A stretch of DNA of 64,000 bases from CAVVNN01 sp963749605. GTDB taxonomy: Bacteria; Actinomycetota; Thermoleophilia; Solirubrobacterales; 70-9. The position numbers and the translations under genes are program-made. The notes under the pieces were generated by a model that did not search any database, was not told where the DNA came from, and worked only from the letters and a program-made list of their open reading frames with translations. Below are positions 26,060 through 34,118 of the stretch, one piece after another (the first letter of the stretch is position 1; every line of letters begins with the position of its first letter). The DNA lies in assembly GCA_963749605.1 (NCBI GenBank), contig CAVVNN010000004.1, positions 682,001 to 746,000 on the forward strand, written 5' to 3'.

Positions 26060-26100
26060 CTCCGATCCGGGTGCTGCGAAATGCCGTCCGAAGGCGCCCA

Positions 26101-26106
26101 TACGGT
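26101..26106 (+). promoter_or_regulatory. -10 box TACGGT for the DivIVA-like gene
   Basis: TACGGT matches TANNNT and ends 6 nt before ATG 26113, consistent with a leaderless transcript lying below the SOS box. Confidence 0.5.
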
Positions 26107-26112
26107 GCGCGC

Positions 26113-26928
26113 ATGGGTAGCTTCAAGAGGGTCCTCCTCGGCTACCGCCGCCCCGATGTGGACGCGGCGATCTCGGCGCGGGACGCGCGGGTTTGGGCGC
26201 TGGAGCGCGATGCCGCGGATGCCGCCGAGCGATTGCGAGGGGCGACCGACGCGGCTGTCCGGGCCGAGCAGGAGCTGGCGGCGCTTTCCGGCATGGTGAT
26301 CGAGCGGGAGCGCGAGATCCGCAGCCTCGGCGAGCGGCTGCGCGAGGCGAACGAGCGCCACGACCGCAGCATCGCCTCGTTGGAGGCGGTCTCCTCGCGG
26401 TTGGAGGAGATCCAGGCGCAGGCCCGCGGCCAGGCGACGCGGATCCGGATGAAGGCGCTGCGCGAGGCGGTCGAGGTGAGCCGGCGCGTGCAGGACCTGA
26501 CCGAGGCGCAGGAGCCTGCAGCGGCGAACGCTGCCAACGAGGCTGCCTCCACCAACGGCCACGCTCCCGTCGAGATCGACCCCTACGGCCTCTTCGAGGG
26601 CCTGATCAAGGTCGAGATCGGCCCTCTCGGCGACTTCTCCCAGCTGGTCGGCTTCGAGGACGCGGCCGGCCAGATCGACGCGACCTCGGAGATATCGGTA
26701 GAACGCTTCTCCGAGGGCCGCGCGACCCTGGCGATGCGCCTCGACGAACCGGTCGACCTGCTGCGCGAGCTGGAAGCCCGCTCTCCCCTCGACTTCCGAG
26801 TCCGCCACACCGCCGCCGACAACCTGATCCTCGACATAGACGAGGACCAGCCCCGAGCAGCGCGCCGCCTAGCCCAGCGGTCTCGGCCTCTCGGTCCTCA
26901 AGCCGCTGACCGAGCACGAGCGTTATGA
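26113..26928 (+). CDS. DivIVA-like coiled-coil protein of unknown function
   Basis: The N-terminus (GYRRPDVDAAISARD, residues 9-23) resembles the DivIVA/GpsB membrane-targeting segment. A long coiled coil rich in Glu, Arg and Ala follows (about 20-135). After an Ala/Asn/Thr linker (about 140-158), a C-terminal region of about 100 residues is unrecognised. The last 15-20 residues (RSRPLGPQAADRARAL) are a shadow of the nuclease remnant that starts at 26873 in another frame. The native C-terminus may therefore have been replaced by a recombination event. An SOS box lies upstream. A division or DNA-damage role is a guess only. Confidence 0.75.
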   Translation: MGSFKRVLLGYRRPDVDAAISARDARVWALERDAADAAERLRGATDAAVRAEQELAALSGMVIEREREIRSLGERLREANERHDRSIASLEAVSSRLEEIQAQARGQATRIRMKALREAVEVSRRVQDLTEAQEPAAANAANEAASTNGHAPVEIDPYGLFEGLIKVEIGPLGDFSQLVGFEDAAGQIDATSEISVERFSEGRATLAMRLDEPVDLLRELEARSPLDFRVRHTAADNLILDIDEDQPRAARRLAQRSRPLGPQAADRARAL

Positions 26929-27114
26929 CCTCGTAATTGGGGTGGGTGGGCACTTGCTCAGGGTCCAGTGCAAATGGGGCGCCCACCAGGGCGATGTCAT
27001 CGCGGTCCGCCTCAAGTCGTCATACCACTCTCCGACCCGTGGGTACCCTTGCGTCTTTGTCGGCCACGGAACAATCAGCGCGCAGCGCTAAACTTAGCCG
27101 CCGATTACGAGCTC
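26873..27114 (+). pseudogene. Remnant of a PD-(D/E)XK endonuclease-like gene abutting tRNA-Ala
   Basis: One frame (26873-27091) reads LSVLKPLTEHERYDLVIGVGG then HLLRVQCKWGAHQGDVIAVR and RLKSSYHSPTRGYP. It has the D...Q-K layout of the group I intron-associated PD-(D/E)XK family (YDL, then VQCK). A stop at 26870-26872 lies just before it and there is no start, so the N-terminal part is gone. From about 27063 a different frame reads RPRNNQRAALNLAADYELG, which I recall as the typical end of this family in actinobacteria. An internal deletion or frameshift therefore seems to have removed the middle. The family link is from memory of motifs, not a search. Confidence 0.6.
27089..27094 (+). promoter_or_regulatory. 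-10 box TAAACT for tRNA-Ala
   Basis: TAAACT matches TANNNT and lies 20 bases before the mature tRNA 5' end, leaving room for a short precursor leader. No good -35 box is seen. The box overlaps the stop of the nuclease remnant. Confidence 0.5.
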
Positions 27115-27187
27115 GGGGCTGTAGCTCAGCTGGCAGAGCGCTGCCATGGCATGGCAGAGGCCAGGGGTTCGAATCCCCTCAGCTCCA
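27115..27187 (+). tRNA. tRNA-Ala, anticodon GGC
   Basis: The 73 bases fold as a full cloverleaf. The acceptor is GGGGCTG with CAGCTCC, with one G.U pair. The D arm is GCTC/GAGC. The anticodon stem CTGCC/GGCAG carries loop ATGGCAT, so the anticodon is GGC, reading GCC. The T stem is AGGGG/CCCCT with loop TTCGAAT, and the discriminator base is A. The 3' CCA is not encoded (the next bases are CTT). One open protein frame runs straight through the gene. Confidence 0.97.
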
Positions 27188-27225
27188 CTTCAGAGGCACC
27201 CGCACTGGCACCCGCCCTCGAAGAT

Positions 27226-27354
27226 GTGGGCGCTCACCAGTTCCGCAACCATTTCGGCTACTACATGGAGCGAGCAGCTGTCGGAACCGAGATCCTGATC
27301 CGCCGCCGCGGCAAGCCCTATGCCCGCCTCGGACCTGCCCGGTCACAGGACTAG
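27226..27354 (+). CDS. Phd/YefM-like antitoxin domain, no toxin beside it
   Basis: From GTG 27226 the 42-residue product reads VGAHQFRNHFGYYMERAA then VGTEILIRRRGKPYARLGPA. This matches the DNA-binding fold of Phd/YefM antitoxins (VG.xxLRNxxxxxLxxVxxGExIxVTxRGxPVARL). The toxin-binding C-terminal half is missing, so it is short for the family. The frame is open upstream through the tRNA, and CTG 27205 is another possible start. No toxin gene follows; downstream to 27436 I see only an unassigned stretch containing AAGGAGGAG. It may be a regulator on its own or a remnant. Confidence 0.6.
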   Translation: MGAHQFRNHFGYYMERAAVGTEILIRRRGKPYARLGPARSQD

Positions 27355-27436
27355 CCCGCCGAAACGAGCGCAAGGAGGAGCGATTCAGGTCTCGAATCGG
27401 ACAGTCCCTGGAGGGCGGCTACCCGTCTGGCGGCTA

Positions 27437-27652
27437 TCAGTAGTGGTTTACGCCGTGACGGCCCCCATGATGGTTTTTCTCGCAGTTTTTCTTCTGCTTG
27501 CCTGTCAGGCCTTTGCAGTGGTGGGCGCCGTGATGGGGGCCGTCCTCCGGGTGGCTGCGACCGGCGCTCGCCGACGCGGCGCCCAGGCCACCGATCGCGA
27601 ATGCGGCGCTTGCGATTGAGAGAGCGAAGACCCTGGCGATGCGGTTCTGCAT
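27437..27652 (-). CDS. Small secreted histidine-rich protein
   Basis: From ATG 27652 this 71-residue protein has a signal peptide (MQNRIARVFALSIASAAFA, then GGLGAASASA). The mature part has about 40 residues with ten histidines, mostly in HH pairs, plus two cysteines (HHCKGLTGKQKKNCEKNHH). The start is well supported by AAGGAGAA five bases upstream. The frame extends further upstream to 27733, but that region lacks a signal-like start. Metal binding outside the cell is a plausible role. I know no family. Confidence 0.65.
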   Translation of the reverse strand: MQNRIARVFALSIASAAFAIGGLGAASASAGRSHPEDGPHHGAHHCKGLTGKQKKNCEKNHHGGRHGVNHY

Positions 27653-27811
27653 GCGGTTCTCCTTCTGCGGCCCTCTGGGGCCGCTTGCGTGGTCGTCATG
27701 TGGGGATACCGGGAGCGTGCCCGATCGGTTCACCGCGATCGTTCGCGGAATGCCGTCGAGCTAGTGTGGGAAGCCACCAGGCGTGTCTCAACCGCGGGCA
27801 CTGCGCTGTCG

Positions 27812-28531
27812 ATGACTGAGCCGATGGACGCTGCCAACCAGCACGTGTTCTCGCATGGGCTGCGGGACACCCGGGAGACCTTCGCGGCCTGGAACGGGCG
27901 GCCCTGGGCGGTGCTGCGGGGGTGGCTGGCGTTGAGCGTGGCGATCGCGCTGACCCTGCTCGCCGCCGTCTGGTTCGTGGCCGGGATGCTGACGCCGGAC
28001 CTGACGCCGGTCCACCTGCCGGGGATCACCGAACCGCCTGATCCCGGCGACCTGCTGCCGATCCTCTACCGCAACGCGCTCGTCCTCGCCCTCCACGCCA
28101 CCGCCTGTGTCGCCGGCTTCATCGCCGGCGCCTCGATGCCGATCGCCGCTTCCCAGCGCAGCGGCTTCTCGCGCTGGATCCACGTCAAGGCGGGGGAGCT
28201 GGCGATCCTCTTCGTCTGCGCGGTCACCCTCTTCTCGCTCTGCACCCAGGCCCTCTACCTCGGCTTCCAGGGCTCGACCCTGTCCTTCCAGCTCCACATC
28301 TCCCGCTTCGAACTGATCCTCAGCGTCCTTCCGCACGCGATCCCCGAGCTGACCGCCCTCTTCCTGCCCCTCGCCGCCTGGCTGATCGCCAGCCGCCGCG
28401 GCGAGTGGAATCAGCTCCTCGCCGCCACCTTCATCACCGTCGCGCTGGCGATCCCGACTCTCCTCGTTGCAGCGACAATCGAGGTCTACGTCTGGCCCCA
28501 CATCCTCGAAGCCATCTCCCCGGCCGTCTGA
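27812..28531 (+). CDS. SpoIIM-like integral membrane protein
   Basis: The 239-residue protein has about five membrane helices. The late motif LPHAIPELTALFLPLAAW fits the stage II sporulation protein M family (LPHGIFEL...). In non-sporulating actinobacteria these proteins are of unknown role. ATG 27812 is taken as the start, with ATG 27824 four codons later. It is followed after 15 nt by leuS, so the two may be cotranscribed. Nothing near it points to sporulation. Confidence 0.65.
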   Translation: MTEPMDAANQHVFSHGLRDTRETFAAWNGRPWAVLRGWLALSVAIALTLLAAVWFVAGMLTPDLTPVHLPGITEPPDPGDLLPILYRNALVLALHATACVAGFIAGASMPIAASQRSGFSRWIHVKAGELAILFVCAVTLFSLCTQALYLGFQGSTLSFQLHISRFELILSVLPHAIPELTALFLPLAAWLIASRRGEWNQLLAATFITVALAIPTLLVAATIEVYVWPHILEAISPAV

Positions 28532-28546
28532 CAAGATCGCCGCTCG

Positions 28547-31033
28547 ATGGCTGGCTACGACCCGAGGGCGATAGAGCAGAAGTGGCAGCGGGTCTGGGCC
28601 GAGGAGAAGACCTGGGAGGTGGCCAGCCCAGGACAGCCGGGCTTCGAGGCCGACAAGCCCAAGTCCTACGTCTTGGAGATGCTGCCCTACCCGTCGGGCG
28701 AGCCCCACGTCGGCCACCTCAAGTGCTACGCGGTCGGCGACGCGATCGCCCACTTCCGCCGCCGCCACGGCTTCGAGGTGATCCACCCGATGGGCTACGA
28801 CTCCTTCGGGCTGCCGGCGGAGAACAACGCGATCAAAACGGGTGAGCCGCCGCGTGTGGCGACCGAGCGCTCGATCGATTCCTTCCGGCGCCAGTTCCGC
28901 GAGTGGGGGATCTCGATCGACTGGTCGCGGGAGCTGGCTACCCACACGCCCGAGTACTACCGCTGGACCCAGTGGATCTTCCTGCGTCTGTTCGAGAAGG
29001 GCCTCGCCTACCGCACCGAGGCGCCGGTCCAGTGGTGCCCGAAGGACGCCACCGTGCTCGCCAACGAGCAGGTGATCGACGGCCGCTGCGAGCGCTGCGG
29101 GACCGAGGTGGTGCAGCGCAACCTCGAGCAGTGGTTCTTCCGCATCACCGACTACGCCGACCGCCTGCTGGCCGACTTCGACCTGCTGGAGTCCTGGCCT
29201 GAGCACGTGATCACGATGCAGCGCAACTGGATCGGCCGCTCCGAGGGGGCCGAGGTCGTCTTCCGCTGCGAGGAGCTGGACCTCGACTTCCCCGTCTTCA
29301 CCACCCGTCCCGACACCCTCTTCGGCGCCACCTTCTTCGTCCTTGCCCCCGAGCACCCCGACCTCGAGCGCCTGGCCGCCGGCACACCGGCCGAGGCTGA
29401 GGTGCGCGAGTACGTCAACCGGGTCGCCCGCGAGTCAGCCGAGGAGCGCGGCGCCGAGGACCGCGACAAGACCGGCGTCCCGCTCGGCCGCAGCGTCATC
29501 AACCCCGTCAACGGCGAGCGGATCCCGATCTTCGTCGCCGACTACGTGCTGATGGAGTACGGCACCGGCGCGATCATGGCTGTTCCCGGCCACGACCCCC
29601 GCGACTACGAATTCGCCCAGGCCTTCGAGTTGCCGGTGGTGCGGGTGATCGAGGGCGAGGATCCGGCCGAGGCACGCGATCCCAGGGGCCTGCCGTATTC
29701 CGGCGACGGCCAGATGACGAACTCCGGGCGCTTCGACGGCCGCGGCAATCGCGAGGCCTACGAGGAGGTCGTCGCCTGGCTCGCCGCCGAGGGACGCGGG
29801 CGCTCCGCGGTCAACTACCGCCTGCGCGACTGGCTGGTCTCGCGCCAGCGCTACTGGGGGGCCCCGATCCCGGTCGTCTACTGCGATCGGTGCGGGATCG
29901 TCCCCGTCTCCGACGACCAGCTCCCGGTCGAGCTGCCGGAGATAGAGGACTATGCGCCGCAGGGGCGCAGCCCGCTGGCCGCAGCCGAGGAGTGGGTCGC
30001 GACGGAGTGCCCGCGCTGCGGCGAGCCGGCCCGCCGCGAGACCGACACGATGGACACCTTCGTCGACTCCTCCTGGTACTTCATCCGCTACCTCGACCCC
30101 CGCAACTCCGAGGCCGCCTGGGACCGCGCCGCGGCCGACCACTGGCTCCCCGTGGACCAGTACATCGGCGGGGTCGAGCACGCGATCCTGCACCTGATGT
30201 ATGCGCGTTTCTTAACCAAGGCGCTCGCCGACATCGGGCAACTCGACGTGCAGGAGCCGTTCGCCAATCTCTTCGCGCAGGGGATGATCACCCGCGACGG
30301 GGCGAAGATGTCGAAGTCGAAGGGCAACACCGTCAGTCCCGCCGAGTACGTCGAGCGCTACGGCGCCGACACCACTCGCACATACATCTGCTTCATGGGG
30401 CCGCCCGAGCGCGGGGGGGACTGGTCCGACGAGGGGGTGGAGGGAGTCAACCGCTTCCTGGCGCGGCTCTGGCGGCTCTGCGAGGAGGTGGCCGAGAGGA
30501 CGGTGGCGGGTGACGTTTCGGCCGCGAGCGGGGACGCCCGCGCGCTGCTCGCCAAGGCGCACTGGGCGATCGACAAGGTGAGCAGGGACTTCGAGCGCGG
30601 CTTCCAGTTCAACACCGCGATCGCCGCCGTGATGGAGCTCGTCAACGACTCCTACCGGCTCAAGGACGGTCTCTACGGCGACCCGGCAGGTGCGGCCTGC
30701 GTGCGCTTCGCCACCACCACCGCGGCTTCGCTGGTCTTCCCCTTCGCGCCGCACCTCGGCGCCGAGGTTTGGGAGCAGCTGAGCGGAGGCCGCGTCTGGG
30801 AGGAGCCCTGGCCCGACGCCGACCCTGCGCTGCTGGCGAGCGACACCGTCACCCTCGTCGTTCAGGTGAACGGCAAGCTGCGCGACAGGATCGAGGCGTC
30901 GGCCGACGCCCCCGAGGAGGAGCTGCTCCGCCTCGCCCGCGCCAGCGAGAAGGTGAGCCGCCACCTCGACGGCAAAGAGGTGGTCAAGGAGGTCGTGGTG
31001 CCCGGCAAGCTGGTCAACCTCGTCGTTCGCTAG
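28547..31033 (+). CDS. leuS: Leucyl-tRNA synthetase
   Basis: LeuS charges tRNA-Leu and edits mischarged products. The 828-residue protein has the class I signature HVGH at 54-57 and KMSKS at 587-591. The CP1 editing domain has the TTRPDTLFGATF threonine-rich motif, and DTMDTFVDSSWYF lies before the catalytic core closes. The C-terminal tail VQVNGKLRDRI ... VNLVV is typical of bacterial LeuRS. ATG 28547 lies 15 nt after the SpoIIM-like gene; there is no room for a T-box leader. Confidence 0.98.
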   Translation: MAGYDPRAIEQKWQRVWAEEKTWEVASPGQPGFEADKPKSYVLEMLPYPSGEPHVGHLKCYAVGDAIAHFRRRHGFEVIHPMGYDSFGLPAENNAIKTGEPPRVATERSIDSFRRQFREWGISIDWSRELATHTPEYYRWTQWIFLRLFEKGLAYRTEAPVQWCPKDATVLANEQVIDGRCERCGTEVVQRNLEQWFFRITDYADRLLADFDLLESWPEHVITMQRNWIGRSEGAEVVFRCEELDLDFPVFTTRPDTLFGATFFVLAPEHPDLERLAAGTPAEAEVREYVNRVARESAEERGAEDRDKTGVPLGRSVINPVNGERIPIFVADYVLMEYGTGAIMAVPGHDPRDYEFAQAFELPVVRVIEGEDPAEARDPRGLPYSGDGQMTNSGRFDGRGNREAYEEVVAWLAAEGRGRSAVNYRLRDWLVSRQRYWGAPIPVVYCDRCGIVPVSDDQLPVELPEIEDYAPQGRSPLAAAEEWVATECPRCGEPARRETDTMDTFVDSSWYFIRYLDPRNSEAAWDRAAADHWLPVDQYIGGVEHAILHLMYARFLTKALADIGQLDVQEPFANLFAQGMITRDGAKMSKSKGNTVSPAEYVERYGADTTRTYICFMGPPERGGDWSDEGVEGVNRFLARLWRLCEEVAERTVAGDVSAASGDARALLAKAHWAIDKVSRDFERGFQFNTAIAAVMELVNDSYRLKDGLYGDPAGAACVRFATTTAASLVFPFAPHLGAEVWEQLSGGRVWEEPWPDADPALLASDTVTLVVQVNGKLRDRIEASADAPEEELLRLARASEKVSRHLDGKEVVKEVVVPGKLVNLVVR

Positions 31034-31080
31034 GCACGGTCTTCACGGCTTCGAGCCGGTATCTGGTACAAAGCGGCCGC

Positions 31081-31479
31081 ATGCTGGTGAAGCGTCTTGA
31101 AGAGGCTCCGGTCGAGGAGTGGCACCGCCTTCGCCTCCATGTCCTCATGGACGCGGGGGAGCTTGGCTCGCGCAACCTCTCCGTCACCTGGATGGAGATT
31201 CCCGCGGGGACCGAGCAGGCGCTGCGCTCACACGAGGGGGGCGAGCAGGTTTACGTGGTGGTGCGGGGGTCGGGGACGATGTCCGTGGCCGGCGACACGC
31301 AGCCGGTGACCGAGGGCGACCTGATCCTCGTCTCCCCTGCAACCGACCACTCGGTCGCCAACGACGGCGACGGCGAGCTGGCCTGCCTCTCGATCCAGGC
31401 GCCGCCGGTCGCGGTCGCCGAGCTGTACGGCGACCAGCTCGCCGAGGTCGCTGGTTACGAGGACGACGAAGGTCCGTAG
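31081..31479 (+). CDS. Cupin domain protein
   Basis: This 132-residue single-domain beta-barrel protein has the cupin pattern RSHEGGEQVYVVVRGSGTM at about 49-67, followed by GDLILVSPATDHSVAN at about 80-95. Its metal ligands would be the His and Glu residues of these motifs. Substrate and role are unknown. ATG 31081 is the natural start. It lies between leuS and comEA. After it, GAATC/GATTC (31482-31495) can form a small hairpin. Confidence 0.8.
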   Translation: MLVKRLEEAPVEEWHRLRLHVLMDAGELGSRNLSVTWMEIPAGTEQALRSHEGGEQVYVVVRGSGTMSVAGDTQPVTEGDLILVSPATDHSVANDGDGELACLSIQAPPVAVAELYGDQLAEVAGYEDDEGP

Positions 31480-31536
31480 CCGAATCGTTTGATTCTGCGC
31501 GCCACGCGCGCGCCGCGGTGGTGAACCGTTCGGGCC

Positions 31537-32151
31537 ATGCCCGATCTCTCGCGCTCGCAGGTCGTCGTCTACGGCGCCATCGCCGTCGCGCTGCTGTTCG
31601 TCGGGGCGCGGGCAATCCAGGCTGAGGGGAGCGGCGGGCCGTCGTCGTACTCGGCCGGGTCCGCCGGCTCCTCTTCGTTCGGGGAATCGTCGGAAGAAGG
31701 AGGCTTCAGCCTCAGCAGCAGCGGTCAGGGCTCCGACGTGGTCGTCGACGTCACCGGTGCGGTCAACCGGCCAGGCGTCTACAGGCTGCCGGCGGGGGCG
31801 CGGGTGAACGACGCGGTGCAGCGGGCGGGCGGCGCCACGCCGAAGGCACAGGTCGAGGCGGTCAACCTGGCGGCGCGGCTGGCCGACGGGCAGCAGGTCG
31901 TCGTTCCCGAGGAAGGACCGGGCGGGGCGCCGCTGGGCGCGGCCGGCGTGAGCGAAGAAGGTCCGATCGGCCTCGGCGCCGCCACCGTCGAGGAGCTCGA
32001 CACGATCGACGGAATCGGGCCGGTGACCGCGCAGAAGATCGTCGAATACCGCGACCAGCACGGTGGGCTCTCCTCCGTCGAGGAGCTCGACCAGGTGAGC
32101 GGAATCGGGCCGGCGACGATGGAATCGCTGCGCACCCGGTTGCAGCCTTAG
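31537..32151 (+). CDS. comEA: ComEA-like DNA-binding competence protein
   Basis: ComEA captures double-stranded DNA outside the membrane for uptake. The 204-residue protein has one N-terminal membrane helix (about 9-25), a Ser/Gly-rich linker and an SLBB domain (VTGAVNRPGVYRLPAGARV at about 72-90). Two helix-hairpin-helix motifs follow at the end (IDGIGPVTAQKIVEYR and VSGIGPATMESLR). It is followed directly by comEC, so the pair is a DNA uptake operon. ATG 31537 is the start. Confidence 0.92.
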   Translation: MPDLSRSQVVVYGAIAVALLFVGARAIQAEGSGGPSSYSAGSAGSSSFGESSEEGGFSLSSSGQGSDVVVDVTGAVNRPGVYRLPAGARVNDAVQRAGGATPKAQVEAVNLAARLADGQQVVVPEEGPGGAPLGAAGVSEEGPIGLGAATVEELDTIDGIGPVTAQKIVEYRDQHGGLSSVEELDQVSGIGPATMESLRTRLQP

Positions 32152-32160
32152 ACGGTCTAG

Positions 32161-34029
32161 ATGCGCTCGCGGCGCCTCGCCCCGCCGGTGGTGCTCGCCG
32201 TCGCCGCACTGGTTCTCGTCGCGCTCCTCCACAGCGCCGAGATCCGCGAGCGCGCCGCGGCCGGCCTGGGGCGGGGAATGCCGTCGCGGGAGGCGGAGCT
32301 GGCGCGCGGCTTCGTCCTCGGCGAGGACGAACGCGTCGACGGCGCCACGGTCGAAGATTTCCGCCGCTCCGGCCTCAGCCATCTGCTGGCCGTCTCGGGA
32401 CAGAACGTCGTCCTGCTGGCGCTGCTGGCGATGCCGGTGCTGGCCGCCTTCGGCATCCCCCTGCGCGAGCGGCTGCTCTGGGTTCTCGCCCTGATCGCGG
32501 TCTACGTGCCGCTTGCCGGGGCGGGCCCGACGATCCAGCGCGCCGCGGTGATGGGGGCAGCGGGCCTGCTGGCGACGCTGTCAGGGCGGCGGGCATCTCG
32601 TCTCTACGCGCTCGTGCTGGCGCTGGTGGTGACGCTCGCGATCGATCCGGGCGTCGCCTCCGACGTCGGCTGGCAGCTCAGCTTCGCGGCGGTGGTCGGA
32701 ATCTTCCTTCTCGCCGGGCCGTTGCGCGAGGGGTTGGCGGCGAGGATCGGCTCGAGGGGCTGGCGCCGCGCGCTTGCCGAGGGCGCCGCGGTGACGATCG
32801 CGGCGACGCTGGCGACCGCCCCCCTGATCGCGTTCCACTTCGGCACGATCTCGACCACGACGCTCGTCGCCAACCTGCTCGCGTTGCCCGCGGTGGCGCC
32901 GGCGATGTGGCTGGGGATGCTCGCAGCCGCCGGGGCCCAGGTCCCCGGCTTCCCGGTCGAGGCCATCAACGCCCTCAACGCGCCCCTGCTCGCCTACATC
33001 GCCCAGGTCGCAGCGTGGTGCGGCCGGCCGGGCTGGGCGAATCTGCAGGTGCAGCTCGGCGTAGCCGGACTTGCCGCCTCATACGCGGCGATGGCGGTGG
33101 CGATCGTCGGGGTGATGCGCCTGGCGCGGCGCAGGCGGATCGCGGCATTGCGCAACCCGCGGCAGCCGGCGTTTCGGTCGTCGAAGCGAGCCGGCGGCCG
33201 AGTGGCCGGGGCCGCCCTTGCCGCCCTCGTCGTCGCCGTCGCGACCTCGGCGGCGACCGGCGATCGCGACGGGGCGACTGCGGCGCACGCGTACGGCCTG
33301 CGGGTCGAGGTGCTCGACATCGGCCAGGGCGACTCGATCCTGCTCCAGCCGGCCGACGCGCCCGCGATCCTGGTCGACGGCGGTCCGCCGGGTGACGAGC
33401 TGGCCCGGAAGCTGCGCGACGCCGGCGTCGACCGCCTCGGCGCCGTGGTCGCCACCCACGACCAGTCCGACCACGTCGGGGGCATCGAGGAGCTGCTGGG
33501 GCGGATGCCGGTCAGTCGACTCCTCTATGCGGCGGCGGGTCACCGCCTCTTGGAGCAGGCGCGAGTCGCCGGTGTGCCCGTCCACCGCCTGGCCGAGGGT
33601 GGCGAGGTGCGCTCGGGTCGCCTGCACCTCCAGATCCTCTGGCCGCCGCCCGAGCTGCTCGCCGACCCTCCACCCGGCACGGATCCAAACCGGCTCGCTC
33701 TGGTCATCCTCGCCCGCTGGCTCGACTTCTCGATCCTGCTCACCGCCGACGCCGAGGCCGAGGCGGTGCCGATCGACCCTGGCCCGATCGACGTGCTCAA
33801 GGTCGCCCACCACGGCAGCGACGACTCCGGGCTCGGCACCCTGCTCGATCGCATCGACCCGAAGCTGGCCGTGATCTCGGTCGGCGCCGGCAATCCCTAC
33901 GGCCACCCGACTCCCGGCACCCTGGCGACCCTTGCCGCCCATGGCGTCCGCCTGCTGCGCACCGACCTCGACGGGAACGTCGTCCTCGAGGTTCACCGCG
34001 ACTCGGTCGAGGTCGACACCGCGCGATGA
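32161..34029 (+). CDS. comEC: ComEC/Rec2 DNA translocation channel
   Basis: ComEC carries single-stranded DNA across the membrane. The 622-residue protein has the competence membrane domain (LSHLLAVSGQNVVLLAL and GAGPTIQRAAVMG are hallmarks) and a C-terminal metallo-beta-lactamase domain. The latter begins with VEVLDIGQGDSILL and includes THDQSDHVGG and KVAHHGSDDSG. The usual N-terminal DUF4131/OB region is reduced to about 35 residues, so the protein is shorter than the typical 700-800. ATG 32161 lies 9 nt after comEA. No pilus genes are present in the window. Confidence 0.93.
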   Translation: MRSRRLAPPVVLAVAALVLVALLHSAEIRERAAAGLGRGMPSREAELARGFVLGEDERVDGATVEDFRRSGLSHLLAVSGQNVVLLALLAMPVLAAFGIPLRERLLWVLALIAVYVPLAGAGPTIQRAAVMGAAGLLATLSGRRASRLYALVLALVVTLAIDPGVASDVGWQLSFAAVVGIFLLAGPLREGLAARIGSRGWRRALAEGAAVTIAATLATAPLIAFHFGTISTTTLVANLLALPAVAPAMWLGMLAAAGAQVPGFPVEAINALNAPLLAYIAQVAAWCGRPGWANLQVQLGVAGLAASYAAMAVAIVGVMRLARRRRIAALRNPRQPAFRSSKRAGGRVAGAALAALVVAVATSAATGDRDGATAAHAYGLRVEVLDIGQGDSILLQPADAPAILVDGGPPGDELARKLRDAGVDRLGAVVATHDQSDHVGGIEELLGRMPVSRLLYAAAGHRLLEQARVAGVPVHRLAEGGEVRSGRLHLQILWPPPELLADPPPGTDPNRLALVILARWLDFSILLTADAEAEAVPIDPGPIDVLKVAHHGSDDSGLGTLLDRIDPKLAVISVGAGNPYGHPTPGTLATLAAHGVRLLRTDLDGNVVLEVHRDSVEVDTAR

Positions 34030-34118
34030 GCGTCGGCCTCAACGGATAGCCGAATGAAAAGTGGGGTTTCCGCGCTCCCGCCCTATCGTCCACGGATTCC
34101 CGACCGATTGTCGTACTG

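Noticed and set aside
26968..27354. 128-residue protein from ATG 26968
   Set aside because: The ATG is not at a plausible domain start and the middle is the translated tRNA. The antitoxin part is annotated from GTG 27226 instead; the continuous frame is reported as a finding.
28531..28547. T-box riboswitch before leuS
   Set aside because: Only 15 bases lie between the upstream stop and leuS; no room for a T-box.
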